Shown here piece after piece: positions 8,207 through 17,214 of a stretch of DNA of 64,000 bases. Source of the DNA: Treponema sp. (GTDB lineage: Bacteria > Spirochaetota > Spirochaetia > Treponematales > Treponemataceae); assembly GCA_024402475.1 (NCBI GenBank), contig JAKSTQ010000003.1:101831-165830 (forward strand). Reading direction: 5' to 3'. Under the pieces are notes generated by a model that saw nothing but the letters and a program-made list of their open reading frames with translations, was not told the DNA's origin and ran no database searches. Both the position numbers and the translations under genes were made by a program. Positions within the stretch are counted from its first letter, which is position 1; the number at the start of each line of letters is the position of its first letter.

Positions 8207-9202
8207 ATGAAAAAGTCATCTGTCTATATTTTTGCATCTGTTTTGCTTGCTGTTGTTTTTTCCGGATGTGCAAAAAAAGAAGAACTTCAGATTTATTCAA
8301 TTATTCATGAAGAAGAAACAAAGGCCCTTACAGACCTTTTTACACAAAAAACTGGAATCCCTGTTACTTTTTTGCGTGCTTCTACCGGTGAACTTGTAAA
8401 CCGCGTAATTGCAGAAAAAGACAATCCTCAGGCTGATATCCTTTTAGGTGGTGCTACAAATTATCATATTCAGGCAGAAAAGGCAGGAGCTCTGGAATCT
8501 TATAAGTCTGCGCTTGCTGCAAATGTTCCAGATTATGCCCGTTCACAGAATGATACTTATACTGGATTCTGTGTTCTTACTCTGGGAATCGGAATCAACA
8601 CCAGCCGCTTTGCAAAGAAATTTCCTGATCAGAAAATTCCGCAGGTCTGGGAAGATCTTGTGAATCCTGCCTTTAAAGGAGAAATCGTTCTTACAAATCC
8701 GGTTGCTTCTAGTACTGCCTATCTTTTTGTGCAGAACCAGCTGCAGCGTCTGGGATGGGATAAAGGCTGGGAATATCTTCTTTCCCTTTCTGAACTTGTA
8801 GGTCAGTTCCCGGATTCCGGCAGTGCGCCTGCAAAATTAATCGGAACTGGTGAATATGCGATTGGTGTTTCTTACCTTCATGCACTTGCAAAATACAAGT
8901 CTGACGGTTTTGATATTACTCTTGTTGCTCCACCTTCTTCGGTTGGGGACGTTGACTGTATTTCTATCATGAAGAATACAAAGCATCTTGATGCTGCAAA
9001 ACAGTTCGTTGACTTCATGCTTTCTAAAGAGGCACAGGAATTGATGAGTTCAATTGATTTTACTGTTCCTGTTAATCCAGAGGCTGTTGCTGCTAATGGT
9101 TCAATTCCTCTTTCTCAGATTGATATGATTAAATACGACAGTGAACTTGCAACAAAACAGAAAGATGAAGTTCTTAAAAAATGGACATTAGAAGTTAAAT
9201 AA
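8207..9202 (+). CDS. ABC transporter substrate-binding lipoprotein, Fe3+/AfuA-FbpA type
   Basis: 331 residues. Lipoprotein signal peptide with lipobox VFSGC (Cys at about 22), so it is anchored in the inner membrane facing the periplasm. The fold is the class of periplasmic binding proteins for ferric iron, hexose phosphates, phosphonates or thiamine: LQIYSIIHEEE, then ADILLGGATNYHIQAEKAGA, VWEDLVNPAFKGEIVLTNP and QFVDFMLSKEAQELM. A Shine-Dalgarno AGAGG precedes the ATG. It is followed after 3 nt by a permease and ATPase, giving a full uptake system. Iron is the favoured ligand by family frequency, but hexose phosphate cannot be excluded by sequence. Confidence 0.85.
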   Translation: MKKSSVYIFASVLLAVVFSGCAKKEELQIYSIIHEEETKALTDLFTQKTGIPVTFLRASTGELVNRVIAEKDNPQADILLGGATNYHIQAEKAGALESYKSALAANVPDYARSQNDTYTGFCVLTLGIGINTSRFAKKFPDQKIPQVWEDLVNPAFKGEIVLTNPVASSTAYLFVQNQLQRLGWDKGWEYLLSLSELVGQFPDSGSAPAKLIGTGEYAIGVSYLHALAKYKSDGFDITLVAPPSSVGDVDCISIMKNTKHLDAAKQFVDFMLSKEAQELMSSIDFTVPVNPEAVAANGSIPLSQIDMIKYDSELATKQKDEVLKKWTLEVK

Positions 9203-9205
9203 AAT

Positions 9206-10837
9206 ATGAAATTCAAAAACGGCAAAAGCAGATCTTTATACTCGCTGTGGCTTTTAGTCCTTGTGCTTCTTGTAAGCCTTGTAGCTCTTCCTCTTTTACT
9301 TGTAGTTCTTTCTGCAGGTCCTAAGGATTATGCTGCTGTAGCTTCTTCGGCTGTATGGCGCAAGGCTATGCTTAATACGCTTATTGAATGCGTAAGCTCT
9401 TCTTTGCTTTCTGTCGTTATTGGTTTTATCTATGCTTTTGCAGTTGCCAGGGCGAACATTCCTTTTAAGAAATTCTTTAAGCTTGTTCCTCTTGTGCATC
9501 TGATTACTCCGCCTTTTGTCGGCGGTCTTGCGTTCATTCTTCTTGTCGGAAGGCAGGGTTTTATTACCCACCGCCTTCTGGGGCTGGATGTTTCGATTTA
9601 CGGTTTCTGGGGACTTTTGCTTGCTCAGGTTCTGTGCTTTTTTCCGCTGGCGTATCTGATCTGTCTTCAGACTCTACAGGGAATTAATCCCAGTCTTGAA
9701 AAAGCTGCAAAAAGTATGGGGGCAGGGAAGCTTAAGATTTTCTTTACCGTAACGCTTCCGCTTTGTGCCACAGGAATTCTTTCTTCTTTTTTATTTATCG
9801 CAGTTTCTGTCTTAAGTGATTTTGGAAATCCGCTGATTGTTGCCGGCCGCTTCCGAGTTCTTGCTGTAGAAATTTATACTCAGCTTACAGGCTGGCTCAA
9901 TGTTGGAACAAGTGCTGTGCTTGGAATTATTCTTGTGATTCCTTCTGTTGTGCTGTTTCTGCTCCAGAATCATCTTATGAAAAAATCCGGAACGAAACTT
10001 TCTACAATCGGCGGAAAATCTCTTTTTACTCAGACTCAGGATAATTCCTGCAGTCCTTTTGCTAATGCTGTTCTTTTTATTTTTGTGCTTATTATAAGCC
10101 TTGCCATTCTTGCCCAGTTCTTTGCAATTATTGCTGGTGCTTTTCAAAAGTTATGGGGAATCAACACTTCCTTTACAACTGAACATATCAAAACTGTTGC
10201 AGGCTATTTTACTGAACTTAAGAATTCCGTTGTCTTTGCGCTTATTGCTGCTGTTTTAAGTACATCTTTTGCTGTCCTTGCAGGTTATTTCGTCAACAGA
10301 ACGAACCTTCCTCTTGGTAAGACTATTGATATCCTTTCTCAGCTGCCAAGTGCAATCCCTGGATCTTTGCTTGGTCTTGCAATTTCTGTTGCTGCAAATA
10401 AATTGAATTTTAAGGTTTCTTCCATATTAATTGTAATTGCAATGGCTGTTGCATTTTTGCCTTTTGCTTATAAAGTTGTTTCTGCTGCTTTTTCCCAGAT
10501 CAGTACTACTCTTGATGACGGAGCTCGTTCTTTAGGCGCTTCACCGCTTTATCTTCTTGGTACTGTTCTTGTTCCTGTTGCAGGCGGCGGAATTTTTTCC
10601 GGTTTTATTTATGCCTTTATCCGGGGCGCCGGAACTTTGAGCGCTGTAATTTTTCTTGTTTCGTTTAAAACTCCCCTTGCTTCTGTACGTATCTTAAATC
10701 TTGCAGAAGAAGGTTTCTGGGGAAAGTCCGCAGCTCTTGCCCTTACGCTGACACTGATCACTTTTATGATTCTTGGTCTTGGAATAATCCTAATGAAAAT
10801 TATCAGGAGAATATTATGGAAACCGCGTTATCTTTAG
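9206..10837 (+). CDS. ABC transporter permease, Fe3+ FbpB-type (two fused permease halves)
   Basis: 543 residues with about 12 membrane segments in two homologous halves. Each half has an EAA-type loop for the ATPase: LEKAAKSMGAGKLKIFFTVT near 170 and LDDGARSLGASPLYLLGTVL near 440. The double-length architecture is that of FbpB/AfuB ferric-iron permeases. It overlaps the ATPase gene downstream by 22 nt, so subunits are made together. The inner-membrane location is clear; ligand specificity follows the binding protein. Confidence 0.9.
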   Translation: MKFKNGKSRSLYSLWLLVLVLLVSLVALPLLLVVLSAGPKDYAAVASSAVWRKAMLNTLIECVSSSLLSVVIGFIYAFAVARANIPFKKFFKLVPLVHLITPPFVGGLAFILLVGRQGFITHRLLGLDVSIYGFWGLLLAQVLCFFPLAYLICLQTLQGINPSLEKAAKSMGAGKLKIFFTVTLPLCATGILSSFLFIAVSVLSDFGNPLIVAGRFRVLAVEIYTQLTGWLNVGTSAVLGIILVIPSVVLFLLQNHLMKKSGTKLSTIGGKSLFTQTQDNSCSPFANAVLFIFVLIISLAILAQFFAIIAGAFQKLWGINTSFTTEHIKTVAGYFTELKNSVVFALIAAVLSTSFAVLAGYFVNRTNLPLGKTIDILSQLPSAIPGSLLGLAISVAANKLNFKVSSILIVIAMAVAFLPFAYKVVSAAFSQISTTLDDGARSLGASPLYLLGTVLVPVAGGGIFSGFIYAFIRGAGTLSAVIFLVSFKTPLASVRILNLAEEGFWGKSAALALTLTLITFMILGLGIILMKIIRRILWKPRYL

Positions 10838-11823
10838 AAAATATTTCTTTTTCCTATGGCAGTTCTACTGTTCCTGTTATTGATAATTTTTCTCTCGAAG
10901 TCGAAAAAGGCAGTTTTACAACTTTGCTTGGTTCAAGCGGCTGCGGAAAGACAACTTTACTGCGCCTTATTTCCGGCTTTCTTGAACCTTCTAAAGGCGT
11001 AATCCGCATTGACGGCAAAGCTGTAAATTCAATTTCTCCCGAAAACCGTAAGATTGCAATGGTGTTTCAGGATTACGCACTTTTCCCTCACATGACTGTT
11101 GGACAGAATATGCGTTATGGTATCAAAATCAAAAATTCAAAACTTGCCGCTTCTGAACGAAAATCAAAACAGCAGATCGAAGACCTTATTTCCCAAACTG
11201 TAAAAATTCTGGACCTTTCAAAACTTATTGACCGCTTTCCGGGTGAACTTTCCGGCGGTCAGCAGCAGCGTGTTGCACTGGGCCGTGCTCTTGTTCTTGA
11301 ACCTCAGATTCTTTTAATGGATGAACCTTTATCAAGCCTTGATACAAACTTGCGTAAATCCGTAAGGGCAGAATTAAAGGAAATCCAGCAGAGGCTTAAA
11401 ATTACTACGATCTATGTAACTCACGACCAGGAAGAAGCTCTTTCTCTTTCTGATAAAATTGCAGTTTTGAACGAAGGTAAACTCCTTCAGTATGGAACAA
11501 GCCGCCAGGTTTATTTTGCTCCCCAGGACCGCTTCACTGCGGAATTTGCAGGCAGCGCCAACTTCATTCAGCAGGATAATCAGACTTTTATGATCCGCCC
11601 GGAATGGATTGTTCTTCACCATAATCCTGCCCAAAACCATGATGCTGCAAAGCCCCTTATCCCGGGAACTGTTACTGCCTGTGAATTTCTTGGAAGTCAT
11701 GTCCGTTATAGCGTTCAGACTGAATACGGAATTCTTTACGCAGATTCCAGTTCAGCTTACTTAGAAGACTTGCGCAGCGGAACTTCGGTTTTCCTTGAAT
11801 TTATGCATAAAAAGCGAATGTAA
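10816..11823 (+). CDS. ABC transporter ATPase, FbpC/PotA-like
   Basis: 335 residues. Walker A GSSGCGKTT (39-47), Q-loop MVFQDYALFPHMTVGQNM, signature LSGGQQQRVALGRAL, Walker B ILLMDEPLSSLD, and switch His in YVTHDQEEA. After residue 240 a small beta-rich TOBE-like region (FMIRPEWI...GTVTACEFLGSHVRY) regulates transport in this family. The start lies inside the permease gene. No terminator is visible in the following 80 nt. Confidence 0.92.
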   Translation: METALSLENISFSYGSSTVPVIDNFSLEVEKGSFTTLLGSSGCGKTTLLRLISGFLEPSKGVIRIDGKAVNSISPENRKIAMVFQDYALFPHMTVGQNMRYGIKIKNSKLAASERKSKQQIEDLISQTVKILDLSKLIDRFPGELSGGQQQRVALGRALVLEPQILLMDEPLSSLDTNLRKSVRAELKEIQQRLKITTIYVTHDQEEALSLSDKIAVLNEGKLLQYGTSRQVYFAPQDRFTAEFAGSANFIQQDNQTFMIRPEWIVLHHNPAQNHDAAKPLIPGTVTACEFLGSHVRYSVQTEYGILYADSSSAYLEDLRSGTSVFLEFMHKKRM

Positions 11824-11905
11824 TAAAAATTTCTGTTATAAAACAAAAATAATTGTATCCATTATTCATTATGAGTGTTATAATTTATAGTGAAAGGAGT
11901 AAAAA

Positions 11906-12406
11906 ATGAAAAAGATTATCATGATTTTGGCAGCAGCTCTTTTGACTGCTGGTGCATTCGCTCAGACAGGCTGGTACGGATACAGTGACAAAGACGGCAA
12001 TAACGGTTCAAGTACTGTTAAAGTTGTTGAAGCAAACGGTGGAGCTACTATGACTGGTACTGTTACAACAAAATACCAGTACGGTTTTGCTGGAATGGGA
12101 ATCGATGCTGATCCTGCTTACAAAACAGCAAGAGGTATCCGCCTTACAGTAAAAGGTGACGGAAAACTTTACAACGTTCGCGTAGAAACAACAGACCGCC
12201 CTGACTACTGTTTCCATGAATTCACATTCAAGGCACCTGCTAACGCTACAACAATTGAAATTCCATATTCTAAACTTTTCCAGGAAGAATGGGGAAAACA
12301 GAAAGCATTCGATCCTGCAAAAATCAGAGGAATTTCATTCCAGACAGTTGGTCAGCCAATTGCAAGTTTCAACCTTACTTGTGTAAAAGTTGAACCACTT
12401 AAGTAA
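11906..12406 (+). CDS. Small secreted CIA30/CBM-like beta-sandwich protein
   Basis: 166 residues. Signal peptide of about 19 residues ending AGAFAQ. The mature part has the pattern of CIA30/NADH-dehydrogenase-associated-30-like and CBM11-type sandwiches: a GIRLTVKGDGKLYNVRVET strand pair, F.FKAP, IEIPYSKLF and the closing DPAKIRGISFQT. Strong Shine-Dalgarno GAAAGGAG, with a TATAAT -10 at 11879-11884 but no clear -35. Codon use is markedly biased to GTT, GCA and CCA, suggesting high expression. Its own terminator follows. A periplasmic sugar-binding or scaffold role is possible; ligand unknown. Confidence 0.6.
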   Translation: MKKIIMILAAALLTAGAFAQTGWYGYSDKDGNNGSSTVKVVEANGGATMTGTVTTKYQYGFAGMGIDADPAYKTARGIRLTVKGDGKLYNVRVETTDRPDYCFHEFTFKAPANATTIEIPYSKLFQEEWGKQKAFDPAKIRGISFQTVGQPIASFNLTCVKVEPLK

Positions 12407-12454
12407 GTCGTAAATCGTCTTATTTATAGAAGAATTTATTAAATAAATTCGTTC

Positions 12455-12496
12455 AAAGAAGCCTTAAGATATTGACCTTAAGGCTTCTTTTTGTTA
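12455..12496 (+). terminator. Intrinsic terminator after CIA30-like gene
   Basis: A perfect 14-bp stem, 12455-12468 with 12477-12490 (AAAGAAGCC.../...GGCTTCTTT), 8-nt loop, then TTGTT. It separates this gene from the ribosomal-protein operon. Confidence 0.93.
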
Positions 12497-12588
12497 GTAT
12501 ACATTCTACATAAATATGCTTGAAAGTATTATCCCCGTTAAACAATACCAGGCATTGAATTGCAAATTATAGTGTATAGAGGTTTTTT

Positions 12589-12900
12589 ATGTACGCACTT
12601 GTTGAATATAAGGGAAAACAGTACAAAGCTGAAAAAGGTGCCCTTCTTCAGGTTGACAAACTTGATGCAGAAAAAGGCGCTAAAATCGACATCGATTCAG
12701 TTCTTCTTGTAAGTGATGGTGACAAAGTTAGCGTTGGTGCTCCTTACGTATCTGGCGCAAAAGTAAAAGTTGTAGTTGAAGATTCTTTCAAAGACAAAAA
12801 AGTTCTCGTATTTAAATACAAGAGCAAGAAAGACTACCACCGCTTTATCGGTCACAGACAGCAGTACACAAACGTACGCGTTGAAGAAATCGTACTTTAA
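12589..12900 (+). CDS. rplU: 50S ribosomal protein L21
   Basis: 103 residues, the standard length. MYALVEYKGKQYKAEKG is the L21 N-terminus and the C-terminus has the expected basic YKSKKDYHRFIGHRQQYT. Shine-Dalgarno AGAGG lies 6 nt before the ATG. The stop overlaps the ATG of prp by one base, and rpmA follows, giving the conserved L21-Prp-L27 order. The 90 nt between the preceding terminator and the start contain no confident promoter. Confidence 0.98.
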   Translation: MYALVEYKGKQYKAEKGALLQVDKLDAEKGAKIDIDSVLLVSDGDKVSVGAPYVSGAKVKVVVEDSFKDKKVLVFKYKSKKDYHRFIGHRQQYTNVRVEEIVL

Positions 12901-13241
12901 TGACCTGCGTAACGCTTGTTAAATCCAGAACCGGTCATAATCTTAGCTTTAAGGCAGAAGGTCATGCAGGTTTTGGAATCAAGGGCGAAGACATTGTCTG
13001 CAGTGCAGTTTCGACTTTATGCAGGACTGCACTTGAAGTCCTTGATTCTTCAAGCGGAATTAAATTGGAAACAGATGTTTCCCGCCGTGGATTCATTTCT
13101 TTTGCAGCGGGAATAGATAAAGCTGATGCACTTTTAGTACAGAAGCTTACAACGATCGGAGAGGTTCTTGAAAAAGGCTTTATGATGATTCAGGAACAGT
13201 ATCCGGATAACTTGAGATTTGAACTGATCTTGGAGGATTAA
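12900..13241 (+). CDS. prp: Ribosomal-processing cysteine protease Prp (YsxB family)
   Basis: 113 residues. The catalytic pair His22 and Cys34 sits in [18 protein letters not shown], matching the positions of the well-studied Firmicute enzyme. In Firmicutes Prp removes an N-terminal extension from L27 during ribosome assembly. Here it lies between rplU (one-base overlap) and rpmA (1 nt after), the conserved arrangement. The downstream L27 has no such extension (see findings), so the enzyme's substrate in this organism is uncertain. Confidence 0.93.
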   Translation: MTCVTLVKSRTGHNLSFKAEGHAGFGIKGEDIVCSAVSTLCRTALEVLDSSSGIKLETDVSRRGFISFAAGIDKADALLVQKLTTIGEVLEKGFMMIQEQYPDNLRFELILED

Positions 13242-13242
13242 T

Positions 13243-13500
13243 ATGGGAAGAACTAGAGGCGGTAGCGGTGCTAAAAACGGCCGTGATTCTAATCCAAAAC
13301 ACCTTGGTGTTAAAAAGTTTGCTGGTGAATTTGTAACTGCAGGTTCAATCATCGTAAAACAGCGCGGAACACACTTCCACCCAGGTGATAACACAGGAAG
13401 AGCTGGAGACGACAGTATCTTTGCAACAGCAGATGGTAACGTTGTATTCGGTGAACGCAAAAACAGAAAAATCATTTCTGTTACACCTGTAGCAAAATAA
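13243..13500 (+). CDS. rpmA: 50S ribosomal protein L27
   Basis: 85 residues. [17 protein letters not shown] is the L27 N-terminal tail that reaches the peptidyl-transferase centre. The core [15 protein letters not shown] and [10 protein letters not shown] are typical. Shine-Dalgarno GGAGG lies just upstream. An in-frame stop (TGA, 13225-13227) precedes the ATG with no start codon in between, so no Firmicute-style FFA cleavable extension can be encoded. An intrinsic terminator follows. Confidence 0.98.
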   Translation: MGRTRGGSGAKNGRDSNPKHLGVKKFAGEFVTAGSIIVKQRGTHFHPGDNTGRAGDDSIFATADGNVVFGERKNRKIISVTPVAK

Positions 13501-13521
13501 GTAAAACACTTATTGGATTTG

Positions 13522-13558
13522 AATACCCGGACTCGTATGATTTCCGGGTATTTTTTTT
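13522..13558 (+). terminator. Intrinsic terminator after rpmA
   Basis: AATACCCGGA (13522-13531) pairs with TCCGGGTATT (13543-13552) around an 11-nt loop, followed by a run of T. It lies only 16 nt before obgE, so obgE is expressed by readthrough or from a promoter not recognised here. Confidence 0.92.
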
Positions 13559-13573
13559 AATTGGAGGTTCACA

Positions 13574-14707
13574 ATGATTGGATTTGCAGATGAAGCACTT
13601 ATTGAAATCTCAAGCGGGAAAGGCGGCAACGGCTGTATTTCTTTCAGACGCGAAAAATATGTACCTAACGGTGGTCCATCCGGTGGTGATGGTGGAGACG
13701 GCGGCGATGTTCTTTTTGTTGTAAAACGCAATCTTCGTACTCTCGCTAACCTTCGCTGGCATCCAATCATTCGTGCCAAAAATGGAGCTGACGGCCAGAG
13801 CTGGAATAAGTATGGCCGTAACGGTGACGATGCTGTGATTCCTGTTCCGCCTGGAACAACTATCCGCGACCCTGAAACAAATGAAATTATTCATGAGTTC
13901 ACTTTTGAAGACGAAGAACCATACAAGATTCTTGTTGGCGGTAAAGGCGGCTGGGGCAACATGCATTTTAAGACTTCTACAAACCAGGCTCCACGTTATG
14001 CTCATCACGGTAAACCCGGCGAAACCCGTAAGCTCAAAGTTGAACTGAGTATCATGGCTGATGTTGGTCTTGTTGGATTCCCTAATGCAGGTAAATCAAG
14101 CCTTTTGACAGCTTTTACAAATGCTCGTCCAAAAATCGCTCCTTATCCATTCACAACAAAAATCCCTAACCTGGGTGTTTTGAATGCGGATAAAGACCGT
14201 GATATCATCATTGCTGATATTCCTGGAATTATCGAAGGTGCTAGCGAAGGTGCAGGACTTGGAATCCGCTTCTTAAAGCATATCAGCCGTACTAGCTGTC
14301 TTATTTTTATGATTGATACCAGTGATGAAAATTACCTTACTGCTTACGAAACTTTGTGTACTGAGCTTAAAGGTTTTTCTGAAACTCTTATTGATAAACC
14401 GCGTATTGTTCTCTGTAACAAAATCGATATAGAAGGAACAGAAGAACGCGTTAAAGAAATTGCAGATAAAATTCACCAGACAGAAAAGGACACTGTTGTT
14501 CTTGGAATTTCTGTTCTTGAAAATAAAGGCCTTGGTAATGCACGCAAGTCTATTATTGAACTTGTTGACCGCCTTGAAAACTGCGGCGAAGCAAAACTTA
14601 CTCTTGGCAAAACTGATTCCCTGGAAACTTCGAGCTTTATGGCAGAAAGAGAAGGAATCGGTGACGAAGAAACTCAGTATCCTGGCAGCGCGCCTTCGGA
14701 TCTGTAG
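13574..14707 (+). CDS. obgE: GTPase ObgE (CgtA)
   Basis: 377 residues. The glycine-rich Obg fold covers 1-158 (GKGGNGCISFRREKYVPNGG, then GGDGGDGGD). The G domain follows, with G1 GFPNAGKSS (168-176), G3 DIPGIIEGA and G4 NKID. The C-terminal tail of about 45 residues is short and without a clear OCT domain. The protein is an essential GTPase of 50S maturation and stress control. Shine-Dalgarno GGAGG. It begins the conserved obg-nadD-yqeK-LCP-rsfS run. Confidence 0.97.
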   Translation: MIGFADEALIEISSGKGGNGCISFRREKYVPNGGPSGGDGGDGGDVLFVVKRNLRTLANLRWHPIIRAKNGADGQSWNKYGRNGDDAVIPVPPGTTIRDPETNEIIHEFTFEDEEPYKILVGGKGGWGNMHFKTSTNQAPRYAHHGKPGETRKLKVELSIMADVGLVGFPNAGKSSLLTAFTNARPKIAPYPFTTKIPNLGVLNADKDRDIIIADIPGIIEGASEGAGLGIRFLKHISRTSCLIFMIDTSDENYLTAYETLCTELKGFSETLIDKPRIVLCNKIDIEGTEERVKEIADKIHQTEKDTVVLGISVLENKGLGNARKSIIELVDRLENCGEAKLTLGKTDSLETSSFMAEREGIGDEETQYPGSAPSDL

Positions 14708-14744
14708 TCTGAATTTTTATGGTACTGTCCTGCGGTAATCACAG

Positions 14745-15410
14745 ATGAAGCTTGCAATTTTTGGTGGAACTTTTAATCCTGTTCATATTGCTCATTTGGC
14801 GCTTGCAGATGATGTCTGCAGGCAGTTTGGATATGACAGGATTTTGTTTACCCCGGCTTTTATTCCGCCTCATAAAATCATGGCGGACACTGTTGATGTC
14901 AGACATCGTATTGCAATGCTTGAAGCTGCTTTTGCCGGCGATGAACGCTTTGTAGTCAACACCTGCGAAATCGAAAGGGCAGGAACTTCTTATACTGTTG
15001 ATACCGTAAAGTTCATCATCGAAAAATACGCTGATGTTCTTGAAGGCAAACCTGCACTTATAATGGGACAGGAAAACGCCGCTGAATTTGAAAAATGGAA
15101 GGATTACAGAACCATTGCTGCTTTGTGCGACATTATTGTTGCCAGGCGCACGGCTTCTTCCTATAAAGATAATACCGCTCACAAAAATGAGAATTACGGT
15201 TCCTATACAGGCGGCTTTGAAACTTCCGACTGGAAAAAGCATCTTTGCGAACTTGGAATAGATTTTATTGAACTTGCAAATCCTGTTCTTCCTGTATCTT
15301 CTACAGAAATCAGGAGTCGTGCAGCAAATTCCCAGGGCTTTAAATACCTTGTTCCAACCGGAGTTTTTGAGTATATTGTTAAAGAGAAGCTTTATGGATA
15401 CCATGACTGA
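14745..15410 (+). CDS. nadD: Nicotinate-nucleotide adenylyltransferase
   Basis: 221 residues. The nucleotidyltransferase signature GGTFNPVHIAHL includes the (H/T)xGH-type HIAH motif, and the C-terminal SSTEIRSR is the family's ISSTxIR motif. It converts NaMN plus ATP to NaAD in NAD synthesis. It is slightly longer than the usual ~200 residues owing to an insertion around 145-165. No Shine-Dalgarno is evident (GCGGTAATCACAG precedes the ATG). yqeK starts inside its 3' end. Confidence 0.95.
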   Translation: MKLAIFGGTFNPVHIAHLALADDVCRQFGYDRILFTPAFIPPHKIMADTVDVRHRIAMLEAAFAGDERFVVNTCEIERAGTSYTVDTVKFIIEKYADVLEGKPALIMGQENAAEFEKWKDYRTIAALCDIIVARRTASSYKDNTAHKNENYGSYTGGFETSDWKKHLCELGIDFIELANPVLPVSSTEIRSRAANSQGFKYLVPTGVFEYIVKEKLYGYHD

Positions 15411-15987
15411 TATTGATGAACTGACAGAAAGAATCAGAAAATATACTATGGCCTGTGTTACACAAAGCCGTTATGAACACAGCGTCCGTACTGCACAGAC
15501 CTGCGTTAAATTATGTGAACTTTCTGGCGTTGATCCTAAAATGGGCTTTCTTGCTGGAATCTGTCATGATATGTGTAAATGTATGGATGCAGACGTTCTT
15601 AAGAATCTTGCAAAAAAAGACGGTCAGCCTTTTGCAGATATCGAAGAACGTAAACCCGGACTTTTACATGGAAGGGCAGCAGCAGTTATGATTCAGTCGG
15701 AATTTGGAATTACTGATCCTGACCTTATCGAAGCTGTTGCAAATCATACTTTTGGAAAACCGGGAATGTGTGACCTTGCCAAAATTCTTTTTGTTGCAGA
15801 TAAAATTGAACCAGGCCGCGATCACATTACAAAAGAATATCTTAAGAAAATGTATAAACTTCCTCTTGATAAGATGGTATATACTGTTGTAAAAGAGAAT
15901 GTTGACTATGTAGAAAAAAAGGGGAATAAAGTAAGTGATCAGACTTATGAACTTCTCCGTGATTTAGAGGAATCAGGTGCGCTTTAA
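15394..15987 (+). CDS. yqeK: YqeK-type HD-domain hydrolase (symmetrical Ap4A hydrolase)
   Basis: 197 residues from the ATG at 15394; a second in-frame ATG at 15403 is about as likely. An AGAGAAG Shine-Dalgarno lies upstream of both, while an open frame further upstream is only the shadow of nadD. HD-superfamily ligands: H in YEHSVRTAQ, the HD pair in GICHDMCK, then LLHGRAAA and NHTFGKPGM. YqeK enzymes cleave Ap4A to two ADP. The gene overlaps nadD by 17 nt and the LCP gene by 11 nt. Confidence 0.92.
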   Translation: MDTMTDIDELTERIRKYTMACVTQSRYEHSVRTAQTCVKLCELSGVDPKMGFLAGICHDMCKCMDADVLKNLAKKDGQPFADIEERKPGLLHGRAAAVMIQSEFGITDPDLIEAVANHTFGKPGMCDLAKILFVADKIEPGRDHITKEYLKKMYKLPLDKMVYTVVKENVDYVEKKGNKVSDQTYELLRDLEESGAL

Positions 15988-17200
15988 TCAAAAGAACAAA
16001 GGAATTGTATTTATTCTTCTTATTGTACTCATTGTTGTAGCAATGACGGTTGTTATTGCAGTGTCCCTTAAAGATGATCCGATTAACAGTCGCCGTCAGA
16101 GTGACCCTGTAATTAAAACTCTGGTTTTGATTGAAGACGAAGACAAGCAGCTTTTGTTTACGGACGTTCTTATTTACTATCCGGAAACTGCAAAAGGTGC
16201 TCTTGTTGGCGTGCCAGGATATACTGCTGATATTTACAGAACCCTTAACCGTATTGACCGTATTGATATGGTTTATAAGGAAAAAGGTCCTGAGGTTTAT
16301 AAGGAAGCTGTTGGCCGTCTTTTAGGATTGACCGGAGAAACAGCAATTCCGTTTTATATTACTATTAAATTGAATGATTTCTGTGAGCTTACAGATCTTT
16401 TGAGTGGTTTTGAAGTTTTTGTTCCTGATCCGGTAGATGTTGTTTCGGATAACAGTGAACGATGGCTTTTGCCAAGTGGATCTGTAAACCTTGATGGAGA
16501 TAAAATCCGTACATACGTTACTTATCAGATTCCTGATGAAAATGATGCGGCAGTCCAGGAACGCAGACAGAATGCGGTTATTGCATTCTTTACAAGTCTT
16601 AAGCGCTTCCGTCAGACTGTATTTACAAAAGAAAATTTTCCTTTGTATTCAAAAAGAATTTCCAGTAACGTAAAGGACAAAGACCTGTTTGAACTGCTCG
16701 ATTTGATTTCGCAGGTTGATACGGAACGCTTTGAAACTTTTACTGTTTCTGGCGTAAAGCAGAAGACAGCTGACGAAAAAGAACTCCTTATGCCTTACCG
16801 TAACGGGGACTTTATTAAGGATGTTGTTAAAAAGGCTGCCAATTCAATTACTTCTCCAACAGGAAGTGCCAATTCCCGCAATTATGTTCTTGATATCCTG
16901 AACGGAACAGAAATTAAGGGACTTGCAAGAAATACCCGCATTCTTTTACAGCATGCCGGTTATGACATTCTTGATCATGGTAATGCAAAGGATATTCCGA
17001 TTGCAAAGACTTATATCATTGACCATATTGGCAATAAGGAACAGGCTTTGAGTATCGGTTCTTTTATTCACTGTTATACCGTTGAACAGGAAGAGGCATC
17101 GGAAGACCAGAAGCAGGTCAGCAAAACTGACTTTACTCTGGTTCTTGGAACAGATTTTGACGGTCGCTGGGTTCAGGGTCAGTCTCCGGAAAATCAATAA
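15977..17200 (+). CDS. LCP (LytR-CpsA-Psr) family protein with LytR C-terminal domain
   Basis: 407 residues, GTG start inside the end of yqeK. One N-terminal membrane helix (about 9-31) puts the rest outside the membrane. An LCP-like region (about 50-250) includes VPGYTADIY, then LNRIDRIDMVYKEKG and RTYVTYQIPDENDAAVQERRQ. A LytR_C module starts at about 298 (YVLDILNGTEIKGLARNTR). LCP proteins transfer lipid-linked glycans to the cell wall or to proteins. The acidic/Arg set typical of active LCP enzymes is only partly recognisable, so activity is uncertain; in spirochaetes this gene regularly sits between yqeK and rsfS. Confidence 0.8.
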   Translation: MRFNQKNKGIVFILLIVLIVVAMTVVIAVSLKDDPINSRRQSDPVIKTLVLIEDEDKQLLFTDVLIYYPETAKGALVGVPGYTADIYRTLNRIDRIDMVYKEKGPEVYKEAVGRLLGLTGETAIPFYITIKLNDFCELTDLLSGFEVFVPDPVDVVSDNSERWLLPSGSVNLDGDKIRTYVTYQIPDENDAAVQERRQNAVIAFFTSLKRFRQTVFTKENFPLYSKRISSNVKDKDLFELLDLISQVDTERFETFTVSGVKQKTADEKELLMPYRNGDFIKDVVKKAANSITSPTGSANSRNYVLDILNGTEIKGLARNTRILLQHAGYDILDHGNAKDIPIAKTYIIDHIGNKEQALSIGSFIHCYTVEQEEASEDQKQVSKTDFTLVLGTDFDGRWVQGQSPENQ

Positions 17201-17214
17201 AAGGAATTATAGAA

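Noticed and set aside
14708..14744. Promoter directly upstream of nadD
   Set aside because: TATGGT and TACTGT are -10-like but have no -35 at 16-18 nt; operon readthrough from obgE is simpler.
15268..15393. Longer start for yqeK
   Set aside because: The extra 42 codons are an alternate frame of nadD and are not family-like; 15394 or 15403 have a Shine-Dalgarno.
14739..15404. Antisense open frame of 221 codons opposite nadD
   Set aside because: It mirrors nadD almost exactly, has Asn/Lys/Ser/Cys-rich low-quality composition and no Shine-Dalgarno; nadD has full family motifs.
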